Positions 35,714-51,200 of a stretch of 64,000 bases of DNA are shown in pieces. Position 1 is the stretch's first letter; each line of letters begins with the position of its first letter. The translations under genes and the position numbers were made by a program. The stretch is from Acanthaster planci (Eukaryota > Echinodermata > Asteroidea > Valvatida > Acanthasteridae), in assembly GCF_001949145.1 (NCBI RefSeq), contig NW_019091373.1:70460-134459 (forward strand), given 5' to 3'. Under the pieces are notes generated by a model. The model searched no databases and was not told the DNA's origin. It was given only the letters and a program-made list of their open reading frames with translations.

Positions 35714-38700
35714 CATGAAGCATTGATTTAGATGTTCCTCATGCATTCTGTTAAGAAAACTTGCCAGGTATGTAACCCTTTACTTTCATATTTTGGATAA
35801 CCACCTTAACTTGTCTATAGTGTCTTAATATAGTGGATATTTAAATTCTCTCAGTTCAGAACTTCAGTTAAAATTTTGTACTGATTTCAATTTGATCACG
35901 AATCCAGACTTCAACCTAACTCCCTAGGTAGGTGCAAAACTATGAATTCAGGACTTTTTGGGTCACAACCAACCACACTAAGAAAAATTACCAACAAACC
36001 AATAAAGTAAGTCTAGACACTGTCCTCCAGAAAACCAGTAACTGATTTATTCAATAAAAGGATTGTCAAAATGTCGTATCTAACCCAAAATTCCCAAATT
36101 AACCAACTTCTTTGAAGTTAAATATTTGGAACAAAAACATAAGAAGCTGTCCATTTCTAGCCTAATTCATTTCAATAACTTGTAATTGTAAAATTCAGTT
36201 AAAACTACAGCATAAAAACAAGTCAAAAGCAAGAGAACATTACAGCATATCTACCACTTTACCTGATGTAAAAAAATTGCCAATAATACCTCAAATTAAT
36301 GAGTTGCCTTTTGTAAGACACTAAAATCTACAGTATATGCAGCAGATGCATAAGAATTTAAATCTCAAAACTTGAGAAATTCTGGAATTGATCACTTTTG
36401 AATAAACTTTTTCAAATGAACCCAAATTTACAGAGATTGGCATACATAGCAGGTGTATCATTAAGATATTGTAGAGATTGGAGAAACTGAAAGACAGAAA
36501 TCAAACTCACTGACTAAATATATACACACACAAAAACTCCAACTTAAAACAATCAAATGAAAATAAGTACACAGTGAGACTTATGAGATTTGTCAAGGCA
36601 CTGCCAGAACAAACAGACTCACAAACGAAATTACTCAGAAATGCACTGAAATAACATGTAGAAAGAAGAAAGTAGTTTCATACTGTGATTAATATACAAT
36701 GGAATGCAGAGTTCTTGTGGATTTTTCCCCTTCTGAATAGGTCGATCTCATACAAACAAGTATTAACCGCAAATCCTCCATATTAGAATTGTTTCAATGT
36801 CTAGAGTAAGAAATATTGCATGCAAACAGGACAATCACTTGGAAAAAAAATGCTCTAATCACCAAGAATACTTGTGTTTGAGTGAAGAAGGTGTCAGCAA
36901 GAAAGACAGAATGCTTCCTATTCAGTATCAGAATCTTGTCGATGATAATTGAACAGAAATCAGATAAACATTAACAAAAACTTTAGCTTCCTGTTGAGTT
37001 TTGGAGGTCTTGCAGCAGAAACAAAATTGTCTAGTGATGACTTGCCGATGAGGTTTCATTCAGAAGTAAATAAAATGGTGTAGTGTTGTATCATAATGAT
37101 TATAATAATTAAGTGAGGTTTAAACAAAATCAAATTTCAAGAAAATAAAGACATGTTTCATCAACAATCCTAAGGCCCCAGACAAAACCCCATCATCATC
37201 ATCATCACACAACCAGTTAAAGATATTAAATTTGTTGCAAAATGCAGTATTTCCAATTTGAAAGGCAAATTCCAAACATGTTTATCAATATTAAGAAAAA
37301 ACTGTACTGCACTGAGCCTTGTCTATTTCAAGAGACACAAACTGAAAGCTCAAATATCAAATTATTTACTTGGAATAGCCCTTTCTCCATTATTTTGTAT
37401 AAATTCCTAGGCACTCATCTGATTACCAAATTTTTTGTACAATAAAATGTCTAATTTGCTACCAGTCTATGGAATGTCGCAAAATACCCACGGAATCAAG
37501 CAAGCTCAGAGACAAAGCACTGGCCACAAGATCACGAAAATGACACTCTTCAATCACACGACCAGGCAAGAACCTTGCAACTTGGCATGAGTCCCGTCAA
37601 TTTTTCTTTTCCATCTCTCATTTGAGATAAGAATGCTTTCCTATTGAAGGCACTGTAAACCATTCGGCTGATTACTGTCACGAGAGAGAGCCAGACGAGC
37701 ACTTGACAGAATGCATAAATGTTTGCCAATAATTCTGATATTAGAGTAGACGGCCTGGCCACACATAATCCAGGTACCTAGCTAGCTGGGCACATACATG
37801 TAATAACCTTGCCTATGCAATGACTCAGGGCCATAACGCTTGAAATGAATTAAAGTAAGTAATATTAAATTGTTGCAAAGTGACTGAAGCGAGACCAGAC
37901 TACAAATCTGCAATTTATTGTTGGACTCAACTTCAAACTTCAAGCCTTAAGACAAACAGCTGAGTTGATTCAGAGGACAAAAACATGAAGTGGCCAAGCA
38001 AGATGAAGATGTTTGAGTAAATGGCTGGGCAAGAAACATCCAGAAGGCAAGAAAAAGTTTTGACATAACTGCTGAAGAAATACAAGGCAATGGAGAGGAT
38101 TTTCTGTTTTATCCTTTTTTTTTTGGTACGATGAGTGGTCATCTATCTGGTATGAAACAGTTGGTATTGTTTGGCATTCTCATCAAGAAGCACGACTGAA
38201 GATTCTCACTGTGCACAGATAATCGACCATGACAGGCAACATTAATCAATTCAATAGAAAAAAATACACGTCCCTTTCAAGGAAACTCTAATAAAAAAAA
38301 TTACCAATGACCATCATTCACAATATTCCACACAAATTTTAACATTTGCTCCACTTCTTTTTTAACAAAGGCTAGCTTAGGTCTTACAAAGTACTGCATT
38401 GCTATTTTTGGGGCAAACCATTTCACCTGTTCATCAAACCATCCACTGGTTTGCCCACTGGCAAACTGCTTGGATTCTTTTCTCTGAATTTGAGTAACTT
38501 GAGAGATTAAGGAATGGATGAGTTCCAAGAAGTGGATAACTGATATTTACACATTTACAGGTATTGCTTTAGGTAAATAACAAATTAGGAATGGAGCAAA
38601 TTAATGTGTGCCATTTGAGCTTCACACTCAATTAGTAGAGAGGTATCAATTTCTATCTTGTCACAAAACACATTCAATTAACTAGGAAAAATAACATCTG

Positions 38701-41700
38701 TTTACTCTGAAATCATTTTATCTTAATATGACTTGAGTTGTCCCAAAGTACTGTTGAAATTTTACATTTTCAACAAATCAGTTTTGTTCTTTACTTTCCT
38801 TTACAGAGAAAGAAAAAAAATCTTTAAAAAGTATTCAGAATTTGTACTGCTCAAAACAAGCACTAATTACCATCATAGGCCACAGTGGGGAAAGGCACAA
38901 ACTGCTTCAACCAAGTCGACAACTTTTCATGTTGTAAACATTTTCAATAAATATATAACTTTTGTCCACTACAAATCTACTGTATTCAAACTACAAAATG
39001 TATATTACAGGCTATATGGGAAAAAAGATAATCCCTTACCATAAAAAATACAAACCCACCCAGTACCACAGTAAAACATTTAGATTTGGATGACAACAAA
39101 GCATTAACATTTGTTTTTATTATTTTTTGTTATTATTTTTAAAACTGCTGTACAATTTCTTAAACTGGTAAATTGTCTCCTTAAAAAATCAAACATGACC
39201 AGATTCATAACTGGACAAAAACTGTATTGTCTTGAAAAAAAGGCACAGTTGGTATTGAAATATGGTGCAGATTGTGTGCTCTGTTCAAATGAGTAATATT
39301 TCCCCATGCAAAAGAGCTGGGTAGGGCACTGAGACAAGATGAGGCACTGCTATCATCAGTCACAATTTTTCTCTTTAAGATTGATAGACATTTTTAAAGT
39401 GCAGATATCAATTGGCCTAAATGTCCCTCTGCCGTACTGAAAGCCTGATTTGACAAATTTTCAGTTTCTCGCCCATCAGTTTGAATCCATTTGGGGGGTT
39501 ACGAAACAAATTAATGTTGGTTGCCAAAGTACCAGTACAGCTCACACAAGATGTTTAAGAGGTACTGTCAAGTCCTGCACAATGGAGAATAAATCAGCTG
39601 GTCATAATTTCTTCACTCTGTGACAATGAACTCAGAACACACATGTAAATATAGTACTCTTACATTTTGAAGAAGACAAAACATTTCTACAAATTCAAGA
39701 AACATGAAAAAGGTTAGACAAAAAAATTGGAAACACACCTTTCTTTCCTATTGAACCAGAAAAATGAAGCAGAAACTTTTCTTTGATTCCATTCATTTCC
39801 AAATATTTACTGTCACTGTTCCATTTCAAATAGAATTGCCTCTGGTTCTCCTGCATACATGCTAGTACCTTTCAAACCAATTAAAACGTGTCAGTAGGTT
39901 CAGAAGTGGGCAGAGCGCAGAATTATGACATAATATCTGATTACTTAAGGCCATTTCATATGTGAATGCAAAAGCAAAGCAAATTTGACTTCACAAAACA
40001 TTTGTAGAAAACTCCACTTGCACTGAAATGTGCTCAATCTTTGCAAATTCGCAGCATGAACCAATACTTGATCTGACATCACAATGTTGCATTCATGTTT
40101 GAATTACCCTTTAAAATAGGTCTGTGATATAAAAAACAAGGTCACCCAGAGTAGAAGTTAACCATGCACCAACTTTTCCCTGCAGTGCACAGTAGCACTG
40201 TCAAAGTCCTATCTCCTCCTTGATCTCCGCAGCTAAGAAAGATTTTATAGATATATATGTTTAGAACACTAATACATGCAATCGGAATTTAGTTTGACAG
40301 CTGCAATGGATATTTCCTGTCCTCACCCAGCTCTTAGCAAGGGTAATGAGAGGTGACGCCATCTTGAATATTAACTGTGATCTCGTGCACTGCTCATCGG
40401 TCCTGACAAGTCGAGCACACGGGCCAAGACAGACAGCCGAGGAACGGAAGGAGCCCGCAAAGGAGCAGAGTGAATAATTGTCATGAAGGATCAACAACCC
40501 TGTCCATCCCCATCCCCTCAATTTATGCCGGATCCAGTTATTCAAACAGAAAGCCCTCATTTGTTAGTACTTTTTTTCTTTTAAAAAAAGGAGGGGGAGG
40601 AGCAAGGAGAGGACATTTCACCAGGCTGTGCAGTGACAGGTGGTCATATCGCAAGTTGTTCATTCCTATTCATGGTATACATGTACACACAGTTTGTGAC
40701 ATACACGAGGTGCTTTTTTTTTAATAAAAAATAAAGTATCTCACAAAGTAGGTCCCTCTAAATTGAAAGAACAATCACAGACCAAAAAAAGATAAAAGAT
40801 TTTGCATGCTTGTCGGAGTCCATGGAAAAAAAATTGCACTCTTGCTGCAAACCTAGAAAACAATCAGCAAATGAACAAAATCATATCGTTTGATTACTCC
40901 ACCCCCCCCAAAAAAAGATTCTCACTGACATCTCTTCCCCAACTGAATTTTGGCTGCTAGACTGTGGGCCCACACTTCTAGGGTATTCCTTGAGAGAATA
41001 CCACCTGTTACCAATCATCTGCTTTGGTTCTCACACGACATGACAATAGCCAAGCCATCAGGATGAGGCAATTAAACTTTCCACGGACTGGAATGATGAG
41101 GAGTATATATTTCTTCATATATTTCTTCATACATTAATCCACACACATAATCATCACACTGTACCAGCCCCCAAAAAAATTCCTTTAAAAGTTTCAATTA
41201 CAAAGATCAAAGAGGCACATATGTAGTTCTGTTAGAAGAGTAAAGTATTTCAAATCGACTGGCAAATTTTGTTTGTTTTTAATGATAAACATACATTCTT
41301 CTCAATCATAAATACATAATGGCAATCATTATTCCTCAAATATGTTTTCATAAATATGCTTTATAACTTCTTTTAATTAATTATCAAACTCTTGAGATGC
41401 ATGCAGCTTACATAAAAAAGTACTTGATTAGAACTTTTTTGAGTTGTTTCACTTGGAATATTCCAAAGCCTATACTTTTTATGGAGTTGTATAGTGACGG
41501 CACAATTCCTCACCGAAATATTTGCATTCGGGTTTTCACAAACAGACAACTGAATAGCCTGCAATGTACATGTACATGTTATCACCAAGAAATATCGATA
41601 TTTGTGACTGATGGAAAATGAAGTCATAATGGCAAGCACACAAGATGTGCAGAGTACCGGCACCTGCAAAAAAAATCACATTCAGAGGCAAAGCCATTGC

Positions 41701-42095
41701 ATTTTCAAGTTTGTTCGGACTGGAGGCACATTTACATGTATATTGCTTTCGATCAGGCCACATCAGAAGATTACTAACAGGTGGCATAGGTCATCACATC
41801 AGAACAATCTTCTCAGTGATTTTCCATGATCCACTTTGTCTTGCCTTTGGCATCTTTCACTTGTCATTGTAAGGCTTGTATTCAGGAAGAAAGACAGAGA
41901 TTACATGTATGCTGACAGAAATGCTAGCAACCGAGTTAAAGTTCCAGCCCTTGCCACAAAGGAAAAATGAAAACAATCTCAGTACCACCTGGAAAAAAAA
42001 AAGCTTCCTGCACGCATACCATAAAACGACACTGTCAACTCAATTAGAATGGGGGAGGGGCTTTATCTGACCATTACCCTTTGACCCGCATCCCA

Positions 42096-42275
42096 TCAGT
42101 CCATCTCCTCTAGGCAGTTGGCAGACTTGAAGAAATCTGGCAAGGGCTCGTCGAGCTTGCCGATGACCTTGTAGATCGTCTTCTTCCAAGAGGGTTCTGT
42201 GTCCTTGCCCAGTCGGATGGCCTCAAAGAACTCCCGCAGAGTGGTGGTAGCCACCTCCATGAAGGATTCTGGCAC
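42096..42275 (-). CDS. PROX1: Prox coding exon 5: C-terminal Prospero domain and stop
   Basis: A 180-bp exon encoding [20 protein letters not shown] then [20 protein letters not shown] and ending [12 protein letters not shown]-stop. This is the prospero domain, which packs with the homeodomain as a single fold. Human PROX1 has TLREFFNAI and SWKKAIYKVICKLD here. Acceptor tgtgccag on the minus strand; the stop is at 42096-42098. Confidence 0.97.
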   Translation of the reverse strand: MPESFMEVATTTLREFFEAIRLGKDTEPSWKKTIYKVIGKLDEPLPDFFKSANCLEEMD

Positions 42276-45200
42276 CTGGCACAATAAAAAAAAGAAGAGA
42301 AAAACGATCCATTGAGGAGCCAAAGTGGCTTCTTGGGGATGGTTGAAACTCAAGGGGGAGATGAGAGAAAATTTGTTCCAGGTACAACTGACACCCGAGA
42401 TTACATTATTAAATTTGCACTTTTTTACTCCTCTGGTCACCTGTTGAGGAGTGCACTGACTGATTGGCAATAATTCTGTGGACAGCTGATATTATGCATT
42501 GGCAAATCTCTGTCAAACTTACAGTGCGGTGCATGGACTGAACTATAAACTTCTGGGGAGAGAGGGGGGATTTGGACCATATAAATAACAGCCACATGAC
42601 TACAGGTCCCTGTGTATTTTCAACTGCCAGTAAACTGGACCAAGTGGGTAGATGTACATCAAATACATGGGTAGGTCTTCTTGTTCAGGGCACCATTTCT
42701 TTCATTAAGAAAGTTGGGACCAAATTGTGGAGACAAACATATGTCCTTATTACATCCTTGTTCCCCATAAGGTCTTTATTTCAACACGTGCTGTCCTCAT
42801 AACCGACAAGAAGTACATGTGTGCACTGTGTTGTGAATTAAACATTATGCATCAACAAAAATCAAATTCAATGGCATATGATGACTTCACATGTATAATC
42901 CATTCTTCATGACTCACTCGACTGAGACAAACATTTCAGTTGAATACCACAATTTCACTCAGTCAATAGCAAGTCCTCAAAATGCGGAGTCATCCCATCG
43001 CTCGTGTGTGGTGCTTTACCAACCACGAACACACAACCACATGAAGAAAATGTGCAACAAAAAGTCTTTACAGGTTCTTCCAGAGAAGAAAAGGGAAAAA
43101 AAAGTGATGAATCACCACACTGGGCTATTCCAAGTATAACAACAACATACTTCACATTTCTGAAGGGGTAAACTAGAAACAACTCCCTTTTCAGCAGCAG
43201 CTTGGTGTCATCTTGTGACTGGTCGAACAATCATCAAACAATGCAGCCACACAGAAACCAGAAAAAAAAAACAGTCAACAGGAAAATGACGACCTTGAAG
43301 TATGGTTTAATTTTGGGGCTACACTGACACTTGATCCAATACCAAGAAGCCATTTTGTTCAAAAGATCAAACAATGTCACCATACCAAATCTACATGTAG
43401 CTGGGTTGGGCAATAACACAACCGCCACAAGAAGTAATTACAGCCAAAGACGATGAGTATACATATACACACCCATAACACAGGAGTGGTGGCACCAAAA
43501 TGGAAGTGGCCTTCACTTCGAAGAATACCTGCACCTTGAAATAGTGCAAGCAGGAGGCAGGGCAATTAAGGAGGAAATCAACGAGCGTCTGGATCAAAGG
43601 CAACCACTCGCAAGGGATGTGGTAGAAATCACAAAAACCTAAGGACATCTTTTTTTTCTCTCTCTCCCCCCCCACAAATGTAGGTGCTTAATGGGCACTG
43701 CACACAAGTCGTGACAAGAGGCGTTTGTGGTGCCGGGAAGAAAAGTACAAGCGACCTGCGCTCTGAACACAGCTAGGCCAGTGGTTGGCAAGCCGACACG
43801 CTGACGGCAAGGCCCCAATGACGACTTGACAACTTCCTGATTACATGGTCTTGAATTAGAAAATACCAAGAGGCCATGCCGACTAAATAATGCAATGGGT
43901 GTTTTAAGCTCGATGGATAGATAGGGAGCGGTAATTGCTACTGCGTGTGCCTGTCTTAAGGAGTCTCATGATTGATGGCCTTCCAGGAATTTTTTTCCTA
44001 GTGTTTCACTCTTTCTCTTTACTTTTGCACCAACTCAAGGTGATCCAGCCCGAGTGTCATAAAATCTTCCAATATTTGCCGAACAGAATGACCTTGGCCT
44101 GTATCACTGATTCCTCCAAAAGTGCAGGCAACTCTACCCCTCCAGAAAAAAAAGAGGAAAAAAAAAGATTCAAGTCCAATCACTCAGCCACAAATACCAC
44201 ACATGAAGCTCATACAATAGGCACCTGTCTGCTTCTTTCTATTTCATTTCAAAGCCACTACAATTACACTTTATGTTTGAATTCTCTGCCTCAGAATGGA
44301 GAGGGGGTTCTTAGAATGATATAAGCCTATTCAGTATTGGTGACATCCTGTCTAGAGACTCATATTAAGACTAGGTAATGTTACCAAGTCACGCAGCAAG
44401 ATTGCTGGCTAATCCCGGTGTGCATCCAATTAGAAAATAAATTTTCTCTTTGACGACTCCCGAGATCCGGCTATAATCTCATGTAAGACCCTGCCAGGGC
44501 CCCAATATTCACGGCTCTGTTTGCCATCAATGTGCAGAGCAGTTCTTTGTGCTTTGACTTCAGTGCACTTGGGCCACAGAAGCCATTTTTTCACCCCAAC
44601 AATCTTGCCACATTTGGTGATATGTGATATCCAATGCAACTCTTGCTTTTTGTTTCAACAATGTGTTGAGGAGGAGTACCCTGTCTGTCGTTTGATCTTT
44701 TCAAATGTCCTCTTGTCACTACATGTACCCTCAATTTTAATTCCTTGCTTTGTACATGTACATCCCCCTTTTCGGTTCACTGCCAAAAATCATGTGGGAT
44801 CTACAACAAACACATAATTTTGACGTAATTTTAAACTGAATCTCAAGGAAAATGTACATGAGGGTCATTGCCATAAATGCACATTCAAAACACACCAATG
44901 CTTCATAGGACCCACTGTAAACATCTCAGTGATTTGAAGTAGTAGGGGTTTCCTTTGGAAAAGCGTGACTGCCATCACAATGTTTGTATTGAAGTCGGGA
45001 GCCTGAGGCTCAACCCTTGATACTATCCCCGTTTCCCAGCCCCAGTCAGTGGTAGTTATTTGCATGGGATTTGGGACCCTCCCACAACACGGCCCAGAAT
45101 CCTTTGTGGTCCTGGTTGCTTAGCAGTCCATGGATGCGCTTGCCGGGGGCTACAGGCGGGTGTCGGCTTCACCCTGAAATATGCCATGCATTTGCAGCTG

Positions 45201-48200
45201 AGCACAGATCAAACCTGCCAGCACTGCATTTAACTGAGTGTGTAAACTTGTTTCTTTATTCCTTACATGTATATCAGGGTTACTTTTTGTTGCAAGTTAG
45301 CTGATTTGGGTCTATCGTGATATGCTAGTTTGTCCCAATGTCTGCATTTTAGTTCAAACCAAACCCTCCAAATTGGTAAGAACATCCTTGATTGAACCTT
45401 CTTCCCTCCAAGTACTACCTCTTGTATTCTGTTTGATAATATGGGTTCATGCATCAACATCTTTTCCTATTTGTGTTGGACTCTAGGAGTCTCAATGCAG
45501 ATGAAGAAAAAATTATTACAAAAGAACTGCACTAAACTGAACGCATCAAATTGTTGAACTATGAAATGTCTGTATTGAGGGAAGATTACCCTAACAGCAA
45601 ACAAATCAACAAGACGTTTCGCAGTGTGGGCCAGGTGGGCAGCAAGTGCACTTGACATTTCAAAGAAACAAAGATAAATATCCAAACACAGTTCTGCATT
45701 ATTGGGAATCATTGGGGCAGGTCAGAGGAACAACATGTTTGGAACGTCTACTCCAAAACACCTTAGATTTGAATTGGCGCGAACAAAATGCAAGTTTCAG
45801 AAATGCGGGACTGATGGGGTGTGACGGAGGATATGGGTATTTTCTTTGTTATGCAAAGGGAAGTCAGACAGTATGGAGACCGGAGTTGAAAAAGAAGGGT
45901 GAAAAAAAGAGACAGGCAGCGCTTGGCCTTGCTGACAAAGTAGTCGTGACCAGCAAAGGGAATCAAAACACCTCTTTCTCTTTTAATTTTAAGAGGAAAT
46001 TAATGACAAGGTTGTAGCATAAAGCAGGTAGCATTCAAAGCTGTCGTGACCCCCCCAAAAAAATTTTTGAATCAAGGATGAAGTGTTCAAGAAAGTTCTA
46101 GCAACATGACACAGTGAACAAAATTTTCTTGTAGATGTTGTCTTGTAGTTTGATTTCACACTCTTTGAGGAGGGGAGGAAAGCAATTTTCTTTGGAGAAT
46201 CTATCTATCACTAGGTTTTGTCAGTTGTGGGAAGGGGCCATAGGGTAAGGAGAGTTACAATGCAATTGATATGTGCTTTTAGAAAGCACTGAAAGAAAAA
46301 GATTGCACTTGTTAACACACTTAAAGTCTTCATTGTTTTTCAACATGCATCTGATATAGACTTCTGCAATCAATGCTTAAAAAAATCCCCAAACAAACAA
46401 ACAAAAACCTGTGGAAGTTTTATGATGAATCCTACAAAATCATACACACCACAAAACATTGATTGTTTTTCTTTTCTTTTCTTTTCAGGGTAATTTCTTG
46501 TTCCACTACCCAATGAGAAATGCACAACTGGCTGCTGTGCTACATGTATGTGTCCCACAGAAGACTTGCAGAGGTAAAGTTGGTCCAGACTGGTACGAGA
46601 ATGCGCAGAATGTCCGGCTTCGTTTGGGTTGGCAAAACCACCAGCATTGCGTGCGAGCACTCAAGTGTTCAGAGGCACTTAACTCCCATCAATGTGTGTT
46701 TTTCCTTTGCCCTGCAAGCCAGCAACAACTATGAAAGGAATATTTCTGCACCACTACACATGCCATTGGCTTACAGTAAAGAGCACCTTTGTGATACGCG
46801 AGTGTTACCCCCGTACTCTCCCCCCCACACACACACACACAATTTTTGTGTTTGTTTGAGAAAATATCTCACACAGATCCTTGGCAATGATTCAGAGGTC
46901 ACTGAATAGACACTACCCGGCCAAACACTAGTACTGAAAGGAATTCTTGCTTGGAAATTCCATCCCCCCCTCCCACTTGTTGTGAGCAGGAATGTATAAC
47001 ATGGCTAAAGCACTGATTCAGCGGATACTCCAACGGTTAAGCAGTTCTTACCAAGTGATTCTGCACCAGTGCTGAAGATGCTTGAGAGTTATAATAATGA
47101 AGCAAAATGACAGTGAGGTTAAACCAAACACAGTGGGAGACTATAGTGCTAAGCAGTGAAATGCCATGATGTACCAAACTAATTAAGTTTAACAACTAAT
47201 TTGGGTTAGGGTTGGAATAGGATCCGATAAGAAACTTATAAAATAGTACTTTGTGGGTGGCTACCAGATAAAAATGATCAACTAGCAAACAAACAACAGC
47301 ACATCTACGGTAGAACGTTAACTTCCAACACAAAAGAAAAGTTGCTTACAGTTGGTACATTTTACACCAAATGTACATGTTACGGACAGATGTCTTTAAG
47401 AAAACTTGTGGTGTTTACAAATTTAGTCAAATTTTCATGGGTACACCAATTAGAACTATGGTAAATGCTTTCAGACCACAGCAATATCAGGAATTTGAAA
47501 ATCCTTGGATACAAAAAAAACACCTTATGGCTTATCAAGCATTTTCTCAATCACCGCATGTTAAAATATTCATCACTTGTGAACCAAAACTGGTGGCCGA
47601 GAAAACAGTTTGTTCTTTTCTGCCACATGTGATCCAGTCTCCCTCTTATTTGTGTCAAGCAAAGTGCTCAAGTTTGATTTGTGAGCTCACTGTTTCACTC
47701 TAGGTGAACACTCTACTTCAGTTATGCATTGGTTTTCCCCTGGAACTCATTCAAAGGCCGTTAATGAGGCACCAGTCTAGATAGAACCCAATGGAAAGAA
47801 AAAACACAATTGATGGAAAAAACCCCCGTGAAGGGTGAGTGTCTTTGAGTGTCGCTGTGAAGTGTGTAGCCTATTAGCAAAGAGTGTAATGTTTTAGCAC
47901 CTCTTCAGAGATGTTTCATCCAGTGATAACAAAACCATATTTTAATAAAGTTAACACCAGGCCTCAGGAGACATTAAGAACACAGAAATGCTAAACATGA
48001 GACTATTATTACCGATGATTGCTTCTCAATTCATTTTTGGCTAAGCAATCATTTCGACTAAGTGGCTCTACCGCACTTCAAGGCCAATTTATCATTGTGA
48101 GAAAGCTGCTGAGGGCACTGTCTGATCCAGTACATATGTACATGTACCTCTAGTGAACCAGTGTACATGTAACTCCAGTGTCTGGTTCAAAAGTTCCTAA

Positions 48201-51200
48201 CAAAAGAAATCTTCCTTTGCTGTTCCTAACACATGCACAACATGGAGGGTGGGTGACCAGATTTCATCTGAATGTGCATCAATTCATACAGTCACCTGAG
48301 CACCAGGAAAGGGAAGGTCCTATCAAGTTATGACCTGTTCTCTCTTGGAGCCCTTGGGAGCAAAAACTACAGAAATGCCCACTTTAACAGGTGGGATCTA
48401 GACCCTCAGATAAAATATTCCAGGAAAAACACATGGAGTCATGTAGAGACAATCAACATTGCAGCCTGGGAAGATCACTGGGGTTGTGGATGAGAAAAGT
48501 ACCAAAGTGCCTGACTGACATGCCCCACTACCCCCGTGGTAGCAATGGCACCCAAATGCAACGTTTGGCATTTTCTACAACCAAGGCTGTATCTACTCCC
48601 TAAACAGGTTCCTCCCTGCCAGGTGACAAAAATAGATCCTGAGCTGACTTCCTGAACACCAAAAGCACTGTGTGGCTGACTGGTGCCCAGACAATCACAC
48701 TAACTGCCCCTGTAAATATGACCGGCTCCAGAAAAATGGGTAATAAGTCGCCAGATTCAGGTGATCAGTTTTTGATATGGCTGGATTGAGTACATCAAAA
48801 ACTACAATTTGATTCATGAATGACCCCTGTAGTGCACTGCATTCCAGAGATATTTAGACATTTGTATATTCACATTTTCGAATTCAATAAAAGCACTTTT
48901 CAAGAAAAAGCTCAGAAAGTGTAGCACTTAGAAACACAATGTTTTGTAGGATTTCCTACTGAGTGATCAATTTTTCATCTTTATTCATCAGTATCCATGT
49001 TTGTAGTCACAAATTCTGAAAACATAAATGTTATACAAGCTATTAGAGAAAAAACACAAAATCACATTTTTGAAGACATTTTGACCTCTCCAAATTAGAA
49101 CAGGCCATAACATATTTTGGAATTGTGCAACTTGTTACCCTTTTTTGCTGAGCAGGTCACAAATATCCTACACATTTTGCAACGGTATGGTGCATGTACA
49201 TGTATCTTTGTGTGCTCTGTGCCGGGCAAGCACAAGCAGGCATGGACACATGGTGTGTCATCCCAAGGGAACTGTTTGCGAGGTAAGAAATGGGCCCCAC
49301 CCTCGTTCATGCAACAGAGCCCAGAGTTACGCAGACTGCTACTTTCTGTGCAGTTTACTCCAATTGACTCTCAGAACAAAAATTGAGACTTCTCCTACCT
49401 TAAACTCATTGCTCTTATTGTAGTGCATGTTGAGCGATCTGAAGAGTTCCATGTCTCGAATCACCAGCAGGTCTTCGCTCTTCTCAACGCCATCGCTGAT
49501 CGCCTGACGAGCAAACTTCTCCATCTGGATGTAGTAAAACTCCCGGAAGTTGCTGAACCACTTAAAATAGAAAAACAGGAAAGTCAATGAATGGAATAAA
49601 TAAATGGATAATGAAAACAAAACAATAATAAAGAGAACAAAACAGTTGTTGAAACAAGAGACCAAAAAATTCACAGAAATTCACATTAGAAAAAATGCCA
49701 ACTTGTCTGGGATTCACACATAACTTACAGATAAGCCTAAATTGGACTACAAGAAAAGAGAACATCAACATGTTTCAATTCTTTAAGCTGAACAAATGAA
49801 GTAGGTTTTCAACCAACAACAAACTAAACAAAAATAAAATTAAACAAATCAATTCAGCTCAAGGTTTAGTAAGCGACAAACTCCTCAAGCAATCTTCAGG
49901 TACATGAAGTTGGAAGCAGCCAGGAAAATTGAAAGCAAGAGACCCTCAGAAAATACCCCAGATATCAAAAAATACAAACTCCGCACTGATGCCCAATGAA
50001 GTCATCAAACCACTGAAAAACAAAAACAAATGAAAATGAAGAAAATAAAACAAAAACGCAAGTTTTTACCTTGATCATCTGAGAGGTGTTGTGCCTGTTG
50101 AACTTGACATCTGGGAAGTACTGACGCAGGAGAGCAGAACTTGGGTATCTGACATAGAAGAACATCAGCTTAGCCTTACGCAGGTGAGTGGGTGTCAGCG
50201 TGGATGTCAGGGAGTGTGATAAAGTTAAGGATATATTCAGGCATGTTCTAGTTATTAAAAAGAAAAATTGAAAAGCATCCAATTCTACTGATTCTCCGTG
50301 ACTCTATGAGAAAACAAAGCATGAAATTTCGGACATTTGAATGAATATGAGAAAGGACAAGACGTCAATCAAGTACATAAATATTTGCCGAATGAGAAAA
50401 TTTAACGTCAAGATACATGTATGTAGAGATGAACATTCATTGGCAAAGGAAACTACATTGAAGAAGGAAACACACACAGAGAATGCTCATTTTAATACTG
50501 ACACTGAATAGGGCATATTTGTCATTCCCAATTCAGCTCACACATATGACCACAGCAGCAATATAAAGTTTTCACGGTTAACAATTTATCCTCTGGTCAC
50601 AATATTGGTGTCAGATTGTTGACAATTGATGAGGTGCAGAAGTGGTAGATCCGGGAGAGAGAAAATACTCCAGGAGGAGGGGGGGAGGCAGACGCTAATT
50701 ACAATACACGCGTAGACGGCACATGTACGTTTTTATGCTCATTTCTCGTTACAGCAATACTGTGGTGACTGTAATGCCTCTTTGGCAAAGCTTCATCCGA
50801 CATGAAACTGTTTTTGTTTTTTTGTCTAACTTGGGGGGTACCAATTTGTCTGATCCAAACCAATCATCACTGAAAAGGCACTGTAAAGTAACCTAGTGTG
50901 AAAATGCAAAACTGTACTACTGTTCTACAAGCCGTCTTAGGCTTGATCTGGGTTCTATACTACCTGCTTTTCAGAAATGGCTAAAGAGTGTTGTCCCCTT
51001 GAGATGACTGTATTGTACATGTAAATCACACAAATGTGGCCGGGACCACTTCAACCTAGATGTTTCTGTGGTCTAAGCAAAATCTTTATACACAAACTGG
51101 TTCATTGGTTCGAAAGAAAATAGCTTTCCTTAAATGTTCCTAAAAATTTGTTTTAACAACTATAGAACAACAATTATCTATAAATAATTCTAATCGATCA

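Larger units (their letters stand above)
30001..42095. other. Intergenic region and Prox 3' UTR / 3' flank
   Basis: No protein-coding gene is recognised between the two convergent stop codons. It contains direct repeats (31269-31675), a hAT-like element (33224-33632) and a TIR element (34760-35713). From about 35.76 kb to 42.1 kb the plus strand is A-rich without recognisable repeats, which fits a T-rich transcribed strand of the Prox unit (long 3' UTR or flank). Minus-strand AATAAA candidates lie near 39116, 37914 and 36046. The polyadenylation site is undetermined. Confidence 0.45.

Noticed and set aside
46826-46842. (CA)n microsatellite
   Set aside because: Short and ordinary. No further significance is seen.
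50214-50250. U2-type acceptor (taactag) upstream of Prox exon 3, giving a fly-like nested U2 intron (twintron)
   Set aside because: Joining the only nearby downstream GT (aacaa|gttgac) to this acceptor shifts the frame and meets a stop within a few codons, whereas the AT-AC sites join cleanly. A working twintron is not supported.
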